From NCBI GenBank assembly GCA_013399855.1, contig VXAY01007404.1, positions 62,001-126,000 of the forward strand: DNA of 64,000 bases. Direction: 5' to 3'. The notes under the pieces were generated by a model that saw only the letters and a program-made list of their open reading frames with translations, did no database searches and was not told the DNA's origin. This document shows, piece by piece, positions 1-10,030 of this stretch (positions are counted from its first letter, which is position 1; every line of letters starts with the position of its first letter). Position numbers and translations under genes: made by a program. The DNA comes from Oxyruncus cristatus (lineage: Eukaryota > Chordata > Aves > Passeriformes > Cotingidae).

Positions 1-3000
1 TAACTTGACAGTGAATTGGCTTGAATTGAACTTGACTGCACACGTGCTAAAAAGTCCTGATTACAGTTTTTAGGAGAAAAAAAGCTTGTTGAAATGAAAG
101 AACAGGCCTGCACATGCTTACATAGAGGGATGCAAATTATATTTCTCTTAATTTGAAGATGCTGTTGTAATTTTTTCAAGATTCACCTAAAAGGCGCTCA
201 AGGGGAACTAATCTTTTCTCAAGAATTTAACATGGAAGGAGCAGACTGAAAAAGCAACATTTATTTCAGGACAGACTGGATTATGTCAGTTGTTAAGGAA
301 TGAAAATCCTTTCCCAAATTTTTATCCCCATGTTCTTTTTCAGAAAATTATTTGGCTTGTTATCTCTTACTTGCAATGTAAGACCTCCCTACTATTCCTT
401 TGACTTCAAAATTTTTTACCTTTAGTGGATAAAATAATTACTCATTCAGTCCTACAGTTCTTAGAATCATACTTTGTTTTGAGATTTTTCTGCAGAACTT
501 GATTTGATTTTTAATTTGCTTCATGCTTATATCATTGAGTTATATGAATACGTCCTGAATTCCTTTGTTTATACTTGAACTTGTACCTTGAATACTGTCT
601 ATCTTTTCTGAAATAAGAACAAAGCAAATTACACTACTGAATATTCCCTTACTGTTTTGTTCAACAGTCATTCTGGAAAGTACTTTCCAGTCATTAAGCA
701 AAGTTAATCCTGATTTACATAAGCATGACAGTAAAACCGTGGCCCACAGCTGTATGTAACAAACCTAATTCTTTCTTGTATGTCTGAAACTTTAAAACAA
801 TTTTCCCCCTTTTTTTTTTTATGTTGCTGTATATGAGCTCTGTTATTAGGAACTTAATGAAATGTACAGAAAAAATGTCAAATGTTTAAGTCAATTTCAG
901 TGACTACATTGAGCTTATCAGGTTCCATGAGCGTAATAAGGCTATTACAGAAACATTTAGGCTGACAAAAACATTTCAATCCGCATACAACATTAAGTTT
1001 AGGGAAAAGAAATTCCCCTGGAAAAACCTCCTAAATATTTAGAATAAAAATTACTATTGTGAAAATTTAACTAAAAAGAATAATAAAATAAATTTTTAAA
1101 GTAAGACTTGACTATTCCAATAAGGACAACTGAAATTGTTTAAAAAATAATGAAAATCTCTCTGAGAAACTAAGAGAGATTTTATTTTAGCCTTTCTGAT
1201 TTTTTTACAAGGAATAATTGCAAACTCAATTTACTAAAGTATGAAAACATAAATAAAAAAATGCTTACATTAAAGGAAAGTAGTTTCATAGTAGAAGAGG
1301 TTCCAATTTCATTGACTGAGCGTAATCTTTTTTAATGTCTTTTTATTTTGCTTCTGATGAGGATCAAAATTCCAATATGATGTGGATTGACAAAATAAAA
1401 TACTCAAATCTGTTCTACTTTATTTCAGTATACAATTCCTATTTTGAACACTTAATCTTAAAAATAAAGTAAATTCTGTTGGAAAGATTATTTCAAGCTG
1501 AAAACCATACACCACTTCTGATTTTAAATAGCCTCTTAACTACTCCATATCTCATTAAACTATTGTAAAAAAAAATCTGTACTCTCAACATACAAGGAAA
1601 ACACAAATACAAAAATTTGAGAAGTATCTCAATGCTGTAAAGCTGGAGGCCCAGATTTCCAAGTGACTTCTGTGCCTTCAGGTTGTTTTGAAAGTCAGTG
1701 AGACTTTAATTTGGAGTAACTGGAGATTATATGTACAAACAGAGGGTAGGGATGGTGGTTCTGTCCACAACAATTAATTCCTATTGTTTTTTATATGGAC
1801 AAGGATTTTAGGAGTGGAAGCTCCTAACATCACTAAACAAGATGGCTATTTTCATTTCAGATATTCAATAGTTATAAATTCATTTTAAAAAAATAAGTGT
1901 CATGGTCCTTAACACTTTTAGTTAATGCTTAAAAAATAAGTGTCCATGCTCTCTATTTTCACTTAAACATTCACTTAAACAATCTTCTTTGGCTTACCTA
2001 AATTTAGAAGAAAATTGTAAATTTAGCTCAAGTTTGGCTTGTAGCTACCCATTGTAATCACAATGCAAGCTTCTTCTCTGTCAGTAAGTTACTTGCATAG
2101 GTTATTTTTAGGTAGATTATTCCAGACATCACAAAAAAACCATCTGGTCATCTGCTGCACTCCACTGTGGTTTGTGTCATGCTAATTTAGCTTGTGAATT
2201 TTGCCGTTGGAATTTTATCTCCCATCAAATACCATACTGCAACTATGAATTTTATCAATGTGACACTCACGTGGCTTCAAGAATTAAGTCAAGCAAAAGT
2301 CATACTCTTACATATAAAACGATTTTTTTAAAGTCAAAACAATGTGTCTGCATAATGTTGGTATGCAACTTTATTATCACAGTTCTTTCCCTTCACAGCA
2401 CCTTCCCCGGAAAAAGCTCGAGCTTTTTCTGTTATTCAGACATATTTTATCAAACGTATTTGGAATACATTGGCTTTCAATTTCTAGCTGTCCTTCAATA
2501 GTCATTTTTTTCCCTGATAAAGATTCTTAAAAATTTCCTTCAACAGAAAAGTTCAAACACCTTATTGTACGATTTCTGTAACACTCATTCGGAAATGAGC
2601 CACCTGGGAGTGCCTTTGAAGCTGATGCTTTGATGTGTCATTCATTTTCTTCTGTGTTTAGTTGTAATTGCTTGGAGGCTGTTGTATTTTGTCCTTACTC
2701 TACTTTCCTGTGAATTTTGTTGATGTCTGTAGAACCTGCTTTTGTCACTAAACGGGTAGAATAAAGTGAACAAAATAAGCCATGGCTATTTTCAGGACAA
2801 GGAAAACAACAACAAAGTCTTTAATGTTGACATTTCAATGGTTATTAATGATTCATACTGTACAGTAGTTAGATAACAAGTATATTGACTTTCTTTCATT
2901 TTTGCTTTGAATTCAAATGCTCCAGAGACATTTGTAGATCTGTTTTATCTAAATGTCAGTATTCCAATAAAAGGAGTCTTATTAACTTCTCTTCTTGGCC

Positions 3001-3748
3001 AATATACTCATGTGGGAAGCAGGCACCCAAAAAAATATCAAATCAGTTCATTCTCCACTGTAAGAGACAGATACTGCATGGGCAGCTGTAGTTAGGAAAA
3101 AAAAAACAAAAACAAAAAACAAAACAGAAATGGATTTTACAAAAAAGGTTTGATATTTCATCATTTATTTCTTCTTGATATTAATAATGAGAAAAACAAC
3201 ACCTTATCAGCAAGATGTGAGAAACCCACTGCTTGGGAAACTCCGGCTAGATAGTGGAAGACACAGGTTCAAGTCTATGCTACATATTTTACATAAACCA
3301 AGGAATTTAAAAACTGGCATGTATGTTCCACTTTGTAAATCAGTGCTCTAACTCAGTCTTTCTATTGTTGTTGGTCTGGTCCTCATCTTTCCAGTTTTAC
3401 TAAAAGTTTCATCCTAGATCTGATGAAGATCTGATGAATTTTGTTAGCAATTTTATCCAAAAAGAAAACAGTGTTTTTCCTAAGTTTTGCACTGGCTCTG
3501 CTGTTTACACTGTAAATATGTCCAAGAGCCAAGCCTTGAAAATTAATAACCTAGAGTAAGGGAGTACATTATAAATTCTAGCTACAGCTATTATCCTCAG
3601 GGTGTCATTTCTGAATAAACTATTTTCTTAATAAAAATTATTAAGGATGTTTCAGGTTGACAAACAATTTAAATGTCAGCTGAATTTTCTCCACTATTTC
3701 AAGATAACACAGAAATGTCAGATTTAGCAGGTGGGGATATTTCATCCT
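1..3748. other. AT-rich non-coding stretch, no recognised gene
   Basis: I see no gene, RNA or recognisable transposon here. Open frames are short and overlap one another in several frames (for example 2172-2530 and 2885-3095), with no domain and no codon pattern. Minor structure: a 45-bp-period partial duplication around 1884-1951, a doubled ACTTAAAC motif at 1967-1981, a doubled GATCTGATGAA at about 3417-3440, and an A-rich run at 3097-3130. It reads as intergenic or intronic bird DNA. Confidence 0.7.
3097..3130. repeat. A-rich (A/C) low-complexity tract
   Basis: A run of about ten A is followed by CAAAAAC-type units. It is the smallest of five A/C-rich tracts in the window (others near 30461, 35692, 37331 and 43986). 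There is no obvious mobile element directly upstream of which it could be the tail. Confidence 0.8.
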
Positions 3749-4161
3749 TATGAGGAGCAGCTGAGGGGTTGTTTAAACTGGAGAGAAGGAGGCTGGGAGA
3801 GACTTATTGCTCTCTACAACTAACCTCAAAAGAGGTTGTAGCAAGGGTGGTGGGATGGTGGGGGAAGTCTCTTTCCTCAAGTAACAAGTGACAGGACAAG
3901 ATGAAATGGCCTCAGGTTGCACCAGGGGAGGTTTAGATTTGATACTGGGAAAAATTTCTTCATGGAGAGGCTGCCAAGTAATGGAACTGACTGCCTGGGG
4001 GAGTGATGGAGTCACCATTCCTAGAGGTATTAAAAAGTTATTTAGATGAAACACTTTGGGATACGGTTTAATAGTGGACTTGAGAGTGTTTTGTTAGTGG
4101 TTTGCTTTGATGATCATAGAGTTCTTTTCCAACCTAAATGATTCTATGATTATATGATTCT
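3749..4161 (+). mobile_element. CR1 LINE, 5'-truncated 3' fragment
   Basis: This is the 3' end of a chicken-repeat-1 non-LTR retrotransposon in forward orientation. The sequence follows the CR1 3' region as I know it: a segment resembling GAGGAGGCTGAGGGGAGA, then ATTGCTCTCTACAACTA (3809), AAGTAACAAGTGACAGGACA, a GGGGAGGTTTAGATT segment, TGGAGTCACCATTCCT, and the terminal CTTTTCCAACCTAAATGATT with an ATTCTATGATTATATGATT tail. CR1 reverse transcription usually stops early, so a copy of about 400 bp without open reading frame 2 is typical. Scattered substitutions and small indels show an old, inactive insertion. Open frames inside it on the minus strand are shadows of the repeat. Confidence 0.92.
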
Positions 4162-5144
4162 GAGGGTTCTGCATCAACCCAGTTACACAGTATTTTTCCT
4201 TTCTCTCAAACCAAATCTGATTACAGAGATCCAACTCTACGATGTCTCTTTCCTCTAACTAATCCACACTGTCAAATACAGTCAAGGCGACCATAGCTCA
4301 TCTCAGATGCTATAAATCACTTTAGCTCATTGACTACCTGATGTCAAAGTGATAAAGCTCCAACACTAAACAACTGTTTCACTGGTCTTTTCTCCCCTTG
4401 TTACTTTTTACAACATTCTGCATAATGGATGATAAATTTCTTATCAGCTAAAATGGCAATAGAACTTACATTCTTCTTGCAGATAGGAATTAAAAATGTG
4501 CTGTTCTTCTGTGTCACATCTTCTGGTATGATACTGTTTTTTGAAACAGCAGACAAAGTATTTTGTCTTCGTAAGATGTTGATGTATACACAATAGAGTT
4601 AGCAGAGGTAGTCCATGCAGTCTCAGAACTGTTTTTTGGGTTTTTTTTAAGTTATGTATTATATATGTGCTTGGGTTTCCAAAAGTAAAGGTAAAAATGT
4701 ATCTTTTTACCTTTCCAAAGGTATGTAAATTCAGCAAATTCTGGATCAGTATTTTCTTGGTGGTCTTTCTTATCTTGTACTTTACTTAGATATACAAAAA
4801 AACCCAAACTCTTTTCTGAAGATGTGAGAAATTAAACACAGGCATTGAATGATACTCTGTAATCCTCCCTGAAAGGATTTTGAATTTGATTTACATTATT
4901 AACAATTAAACTATCTTACAATTACCTCACTCTAGCTTATTTTCTTTGTGTAAGATTCTTCACTGTGTATTTAGTATGCAGAAAACAGAATTTTTGTTGT
5001 TTATACTGATAAGAATATTCTTAGCTTTGCACTGTAAAGAAGGTCCCTTACTGTAGTGGAGGACATTTTAAACTTTCCTTTAGTTTTAATTTTTTGAAGA
5101 AGTTCTAGTGTCAGAAGTGTGTTATTTAAGCAACAAAAGAAACT
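4162..5144. other. non-coding stretch between two CR1 copies
   Basis: AT-rich sequence with no recognised gene or repeat. A 97-codon minus-strand open frame (4444-4737) has no domain and no coding-like composition. I treat it as chance. Confidence 0.65.
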
Positions 5145-5602
5145 CCTGAAGCTCCTGGAGGGAGTCCAGCAGAGGGTGACAAAAATGAATAAGGGACTGA
5201 ACCATGAGGAAAGGCTGAGGGAGCTGGGCCTGTTCAGCTTCGACGAGAAGAAATGACTGAGATGGGAAGTCCTCAATGTACATAAGTAACTGAAGGGAGG
5301 GTGTCAAGAGAATGGAGCTGCGCAATTCTTGGTGATGCCAAACAATAGGGCAAGAGGCAAAGGGCAAAAACTGATGTACAAGAAGTTCCACCTGAGTATG
5401 CACAAGAATTTCCTTGCTGTGCAGGTGACCACGGGTTGGAACAGAACCCAGAGGTGTTGCGGAGTCTCCCTCACTGGAGATATTCAAGAACCACCTGGAC
5501 ACAATCCTGTGCCAGGTCTGGAATGACTCTGTTTGAGCTTGGAGTTTGGACCAGATGATCCTCTCTCGTCCCTTCCAACCTTTCCCATTTTTTGATTCTG
5601 TG
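5145..5602 (+). mobile_element. CR1 LINE, 5'-truncated 3' fragment (second subfamily)
   Basis: Forward-oriented CR1 3' end of a different subfamily from the copy at 3749. Recognisable blocks in order are the GGAGTCCAGCAGAGGGTGAC segment, GAGGAAAGGCTGAGGGAGCT (5208), an AGTAACTGAAGGGAGGGTGT block (5286), GGAGTCTCCCTCACTGGAGA, the GGACCAGATGATCCTC block and CCCTTCCAACC, ending in TTTTGATTCTGTG. The body carries several substitutions relative to the usual CR1 pattern (for example CGACGAGAAGAAATGACTGA where active copies have a GGAGAAGA stretch). It is a fossil copy with no intact reverse-transcriptase frame. A 164-codon minus-strand frame over it is a repeat artefact. Confidence 0.92.
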
Positions 5603-6944
5603 TTTTTTTGAAACATTATAACAATTTGGGTATACCTTGAGTTGGTCCATTAAGATACAGGAAAAGGATTTTAAACTGTCACAATCAACACTGTCACACA
5701 GTGTGACCAGTCACTTAGGAATGCTGATTTTTTTCCTTTTTTTTTTTTTTAATAACTGAGAAAGCTGTATGTCAGCCATAACACTACTTAAAGTCACTGT
5801 CACACACACAGATTCTATAGCTTCAGTGTAATTTGCAGAAGCAGCGGAAATGGTTGCTGTCAGCTTCAGGACAGATGAGGAACGAAATCTGTCACAAACT
5901 CAGAGAACTTAATATATCACTAAAGACAGTTAATTTAGCAGCCATGACCCATGTAGGCAACAGAATTAATAGCAAGTCTGTTCAGCAATGATGTTCTCCC
6001 TGCTGTGCGACTGGGAATGCAAGTCAATATTCTGATTTCAGCAATGCTTTCTCCACAGTCTGCTCTGGCTCTATTCCCCCATCACATACATCTCCCTTTC
6101 TGTCCTGGTAGCTAGACACCATGTTTCTAAACTTACTATGTGTGTATTTTGATTAAGGAGTATTCTAAATCTGTGGAGTGAGTTGACTGAAATGAATTTT
6201 GGGGTTAAAATGTGAAATAGATGTAGGAATGTTTCAAAATCCTTTTATGTTTGGACCCTTGTATTCCATTTAGAAAGTACTGTATTTTCTCCTGATGTCT
6301 TCTATCCTTTTACGTGAAGTAAAACTAAGAAAATGGTTGGCCAAGGGTTTTTGTCACAGGTGTATCATGACTGTGTAGTGGTAAGACTACTCTTACAATG
6401 TTTCTAAGTTTATTTTCCAAACTCTTCTTGAGGTGCTTTTTTTTCTGTCAAGAGATGCCTTTGCAATACTGCTGGAATTAACTCCCCAAATATACATCTG
6501 GATAAAACAACAAGGAATACAAATATAACACAAAAAACCCATTAGCAAGTTTCTAGCCGGGCTACCTCAAATAACAGCTTGCTTTGCAGAGACTGAAATT
6601 TTCATATCCTGAAAGTAATTTCATCTGTGTTGATTGATACATAATCCCTTCCACATACTTAAAATGCTGGAAACGCAAATAGGGGTTTAAAACACCAAGC
6701 AAATAACAATATTTCTGAAGTATTTGTCTGTCGCAGAGGTGGCTTAATACCTTATTTGTAAACAATGACATTTTGAAAATTGCCTGGAATTTTTGTAGTT
6801 TAGAACTGAATTTTAAGATTATGTACCAAACTACTAAAATTTGCTAAAATATTTTTTAATGCATGTCTTCAGTTGCTTCAGTGCAAATATGTGTTTCAGC
6901 AGCCTTATTTCAGAGTTAGAGTAACATATTGATTTGTTTGGCAT
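5603..6944. other. non-coding stretch
   Basis: AT-rich sequence with a T-run at about 5738-5751. No gene, RNA or interspersed repeat is recognised. The region around 5820-6110 is a little less AT-rich but has no coding signal that I can defend. Confidence 0.65.
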
Positions 6945-7048
6945 TTTTCTTTCTTTCTTTCTTGCTTGCTTGCTTGCTTGCTTACTTGCTTGCTTGCTTG
7001 CTTTTTCTTTCTTTCTTTCTTTCTTTCTCTCTCTTTCTGTCTTTCTTC
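6945..7048 (+). repeat. compound (CTTT)n/(CTTG)n microsatellite
   Basis: Tetranucleotide array written on the plus strand as CTTT units, then about ten CTTG units with one CTTA interruption, then CTTT units decaying into CTCT/CTGT. The nested arrangement suggests a CTTT array in which a T-to-G variant unit arose and was itself expanded by slippage. Likely polymorphic in length. Confidence 0.97.
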
Positions 7049-8184
7049 ACTTTTACCTTGGTTGAATAAAATCAGTTAGTTTTACTTTTTGTTCAAAACT
7101 GCCGTGTTGGGTGTTTGTTAGCCCTGTAGTTCTATACAGCTTCCCTGGGAGCTCAGTCCACCAGCTGGAGCTCCATATGCGATGCAGGTACTTTACATGA
7201 CCACAACCGTATTTTTCAATGACTGTAGTGATAGACTTGAAAAAAAGCCGAGTTAAGTATGTAGGGGGAAGGTTAGGTGAGCTGGTATAACTGACATATG
7301 AGAAATGACAAAAACTAGGTAAGATTTGCGGCATAAAAACCCTCTGCAGAGATCATGGTCTGAAATGGAAACAACAGAAGCTAAGTCCAAGATGAGAACA
7401 ACTGCTTTGTATTTAACAAGAAATGTGTCAGGGAGATCATCTAAAGAGAAAAAGGAGACTTGGGACACCTGTGGAGTAGCAGAAGTATTATGAAGGGGAA
7501 AATAGATGATATGGTGTTTTTCTTCTAAGGGAATGCTAACGTTTTATTCATAGCCTGTGGAATACAGAAAGATTAAGGATGGAGGAAGGAAGGATCAGAA
7601 GAGAGAAATATTTTAAAGTATTAACAGAATCTCTACAGAGATTTCTGAGCACTGGGACTGAAAAACAGGGAAGGATACTTCTGTGGAGATGTTCTCCTGC
7701 TGGTAGCTGTCACTCTACCTTTGCTTGTGTGTGTTCAGCACGTTTTCCAGCCTGTGAGACAGAGGGTGGATGGTGACCTCCCTGAGGGCTCTGACAATGT
7801 TCAGGGCAGAAGCAGGTAGGGCAACCACACTGCCGAGGTAGGGCTGTTCCGGGCATCTGAGCTCCCTCTGAGTATTTGGGACTTTGGTGTTAAAAAGAAG
7901 CCCTTTTTCCTTTAGTATGTAAGAAGTTCTGAGAGGATTTTGAAGATTATGCTTTTAATACAGGCATTTGAATTTTCTGCAAGTCCCTTGTGAATTTGGG
8001 CCACAGTAATCTTTTCTTTGTTTTTCTTGTCTTTGAAACTCAATGTATACTTCTGTCACATATATAAGATCAGCATGAAAACTTTGTTCCAAAAGAGCAT
8101 TTAGTTCTAGCTAAGCTTTCAATATTCAAAATATTTTTTTACTAACTTTCAGGAAACATGACCTAGTAATCGCTCAAAAACATA
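7049..8184. other. non-coding stretch with a mildly GC-richer patch
   Basis: About 7620-7880 is noticeably less AT-rich than its surroundings and contains short open frames on both strands, but I recognise no domain, repeat family or splice structure. The rest is ordinary AT-rich sequence. Confidence 0.6.
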
Positions 8185-8238
8185 GACTGGATGATCCTGA
8201 TGAGTCCCTTCCAACTCAGCATATTCTATGATTCTATA
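8185..8238 (+). mobile_element. orphan CR1-type 3' tail
   Basis: About 54 bp matching only the extreme 3' end of a CR1-like element: GACTGGATGATCCTGATGAG, then CCCTTCCAACTCAGCATATT and ATTCTATGATTCTAT. The wording CTTCCAACTCAG..ATATTCT is the same as in the tail of the tRNA-derived SINE at 21478, so this may be a severely truncated CR1-X-type LINE or a SINE that lost its head. No tRNA-like A or B box is visible upstream. Confidence 0.65.
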
Positions 8239-8539
8239 ACCATAAGGAAATACACCTTGCCATGGGCATGTATTGATAGGAAAGAAAACATCAGAGGAAA
8301 AAGTCCTATATTAGGTCATCATCATACTTCTAAACTAATGTAATTCTGTTATTGTGACCCTTGCATAGTGTCACTTTGTCTGTTCTTTGCTCTTTAGTAC
8401 AGCTGTTTACACAAATACTTCAGCGTAGAATTACCTTTTTTCTGTGTTGCAAAATGCTCTTGCTGAAATACCTTGTTCTTGTACTTCCAAGTCTTGCTTT
8501 CATGTTCTTAGAAACCTTGAATAACAAATATTTTATTAG

Positions 8540-8815
8540 ATATGCATCACCAGTTTTGTTTTTTCCTCCCTCTCTTATGTACTTTGGAGTTTTAAAGCTT
8601 TCACAACTTTATGAAATGAGCACATCTCCTTTATTTTACCTCTATAACTTTTTCTTTCCCTCTTCCTATTTTAATTTTTCTCTCTCTTCCCATATTTTCT
8701 TGTATTTTTTCTTGCTTTTACCATCTTCCACTCAAACTCTTTTCCTTTTTGATTTGTTTATTCACATATTCTCCTATTTCTTTTCTCCAACATTGTGTGC
8801 TTCCTCCTTTATCTG
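8540..8815 (+). other. pyrimidine-rich stretch
   Basis: The plus strand is strongly biased to C and T over nearly 300 bp (TTCTCTCTCTTCCC, TTCCTTTTTG and similar), giving a long but meaningless open frame rich in F, S and L. No repeat unit is regular enough to call it a microsatellite. Confidence 0.6.
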
Positions 8816-9219
8816 AATAGTTCTTTCAAAATTCAGAGTTCAACATCTTGTCACAGGACATATTCATGATGGAAGAAAGGAATATTCCTAATTGTTACTG
8901 TAGAGAAATGACTGGGAAGAAAAGATAACAAAATTTCTAGATAAAAAAAGAAAGAAAGAATTTTGAGAATGTGAAGAGAAGTTAAAACACATTTTTTCAT
9001 TTTCTGAAGCCATCTTACCTACCACTGTTTAGACAAGGAAGGCTTAGAAGGGTTTAGGGTATGGAACATAATAAGATTTGAGTATTCTACCATTGTAGAG
9101 AATGTGTACATTATTTGGGATGGCAAAGAAGGAAAAGGAAGACTTTGAAAAAAAAAAAAGCAGAAGGAAAACACAAAAACATTTTTTCTAACCTTACTAG
9201 AGACTTTTCTAATCAGAGA

Positions 9220-9512
9220 GTCATAGAATGGTTTGTGTTGGAAAGAAACTTAAAGATCACCAAGTTCTAACCCCCTTGGTGTGGGCAGGGACACCCTCCA
9301 CCAGACCAGCTTGCTCAGAGTCCCATCCAGCCTGGCCTTGAACACTTCCAGGGATGGGCATCCACACCTCTGCACACCCTGTTCCAGTGCCTCACCACCC
9401 TCATAGTCTTCCTAATATCTAATCTAAACCTACTCTCTTTCAGTGGGAAGCCATTCTTCCTCATCTGTCACTACATGCGCTTGTGAATAGTATCTCTCCA
9501 TAATCTTTCAGT
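9220..9512 (-). mobile_element. CR1 LINE, 5'-truncated 3' fragment
   Basis: CR1 in reverse orientation, so the plus strand starts with the reverse-complemented tail TCATAGAATGGTTTGTGTTG. It continues with ACTTAAAGATCACCAAGTTC, the GGGCAGGGACACCCTCCACC block, TCCAGCCTGGCCTTGAACAC (9326), CTGTTCCAGTGCCTCACCAC (9379), CCTAATATCTAATCTAAACC (9410) and CACTACATGCGCTTGTGAA. The match fades after about 9512. Truncated and inactive. An A-run and T-run lie outside it. Confidence 0.94.
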
Positions 9513-9946
9513 CTGTATTTGTTGCCTTTTATTTTCCAAATCAAAGTAGCTATTGCCTTTCCAAGTGATATCTTGGATTTTTTTTTTTTCTCCTGAAAAT
9601 TTATGACTCTAAGGAGTCAAAGTACCATAGTGAATGAAATTCTAGGTGAGTTTTCAACAAACTTGTACACACATAGATGTTGTAGTCAATATTTTTAAAG
9701 GCTTCTGGAGTAATTTATTTTATTTAGGTTAGATTTATTTCTGGATGTGTTAGTTAAGTTGGGTTGTCCTCTAAATTTCTTCCTTCCATAAGATTCCATT
9801 TTTCTAGCCATAACTTTGACAAATGGAGTCCACCTGAATTTATTAGAGTCTAAGTAACCACTAAAGTTGCCCACTTTCCTCAAAAAGTATATACAAAAAC
9901 ACTGGTTTGTGAAAGAACTGGTTGGTGAAACGTAGCTGTTTGGTAC

Positions 9947-10030
9947 CACAGAATCACAGAATGGGTAAGGTTGAAAGGAACCACAGTGGGTCATCTGGTC
10001 TAACCTCGCTTCTCAAGCGGAGTCATCCCA
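9947..10030 (-). mobile_element. CR1 LINE 3' tail fragment
   Basis: Reverse-oriented CR1 end: CACAGAATCACAGAATGGGT, AAGGTTGAAAGGAACCACAG, GTCATCTGGTCTAACCTCGC and CTCAAGCGGAGTCATCC. The GGTCTAACCTC..CTCAAGC..AGTCATCC wording belongs to the same subfamily as the plus-strand copy at 5145 rather than that at 9220. Only about 85 bp are kept. Confidence 0.8.

Noticed and set aside
3773..4054. 93-codon minus-strand open frame
   Set aside because: Antisense shadow of the CR1 copy at 3749-4161.
5122..5616. 164-codon minus-strand open frame
   Set aside because: It covers the plus-strand CR1 fragment and is antisense to it. No known CR1 protein is encoded there.
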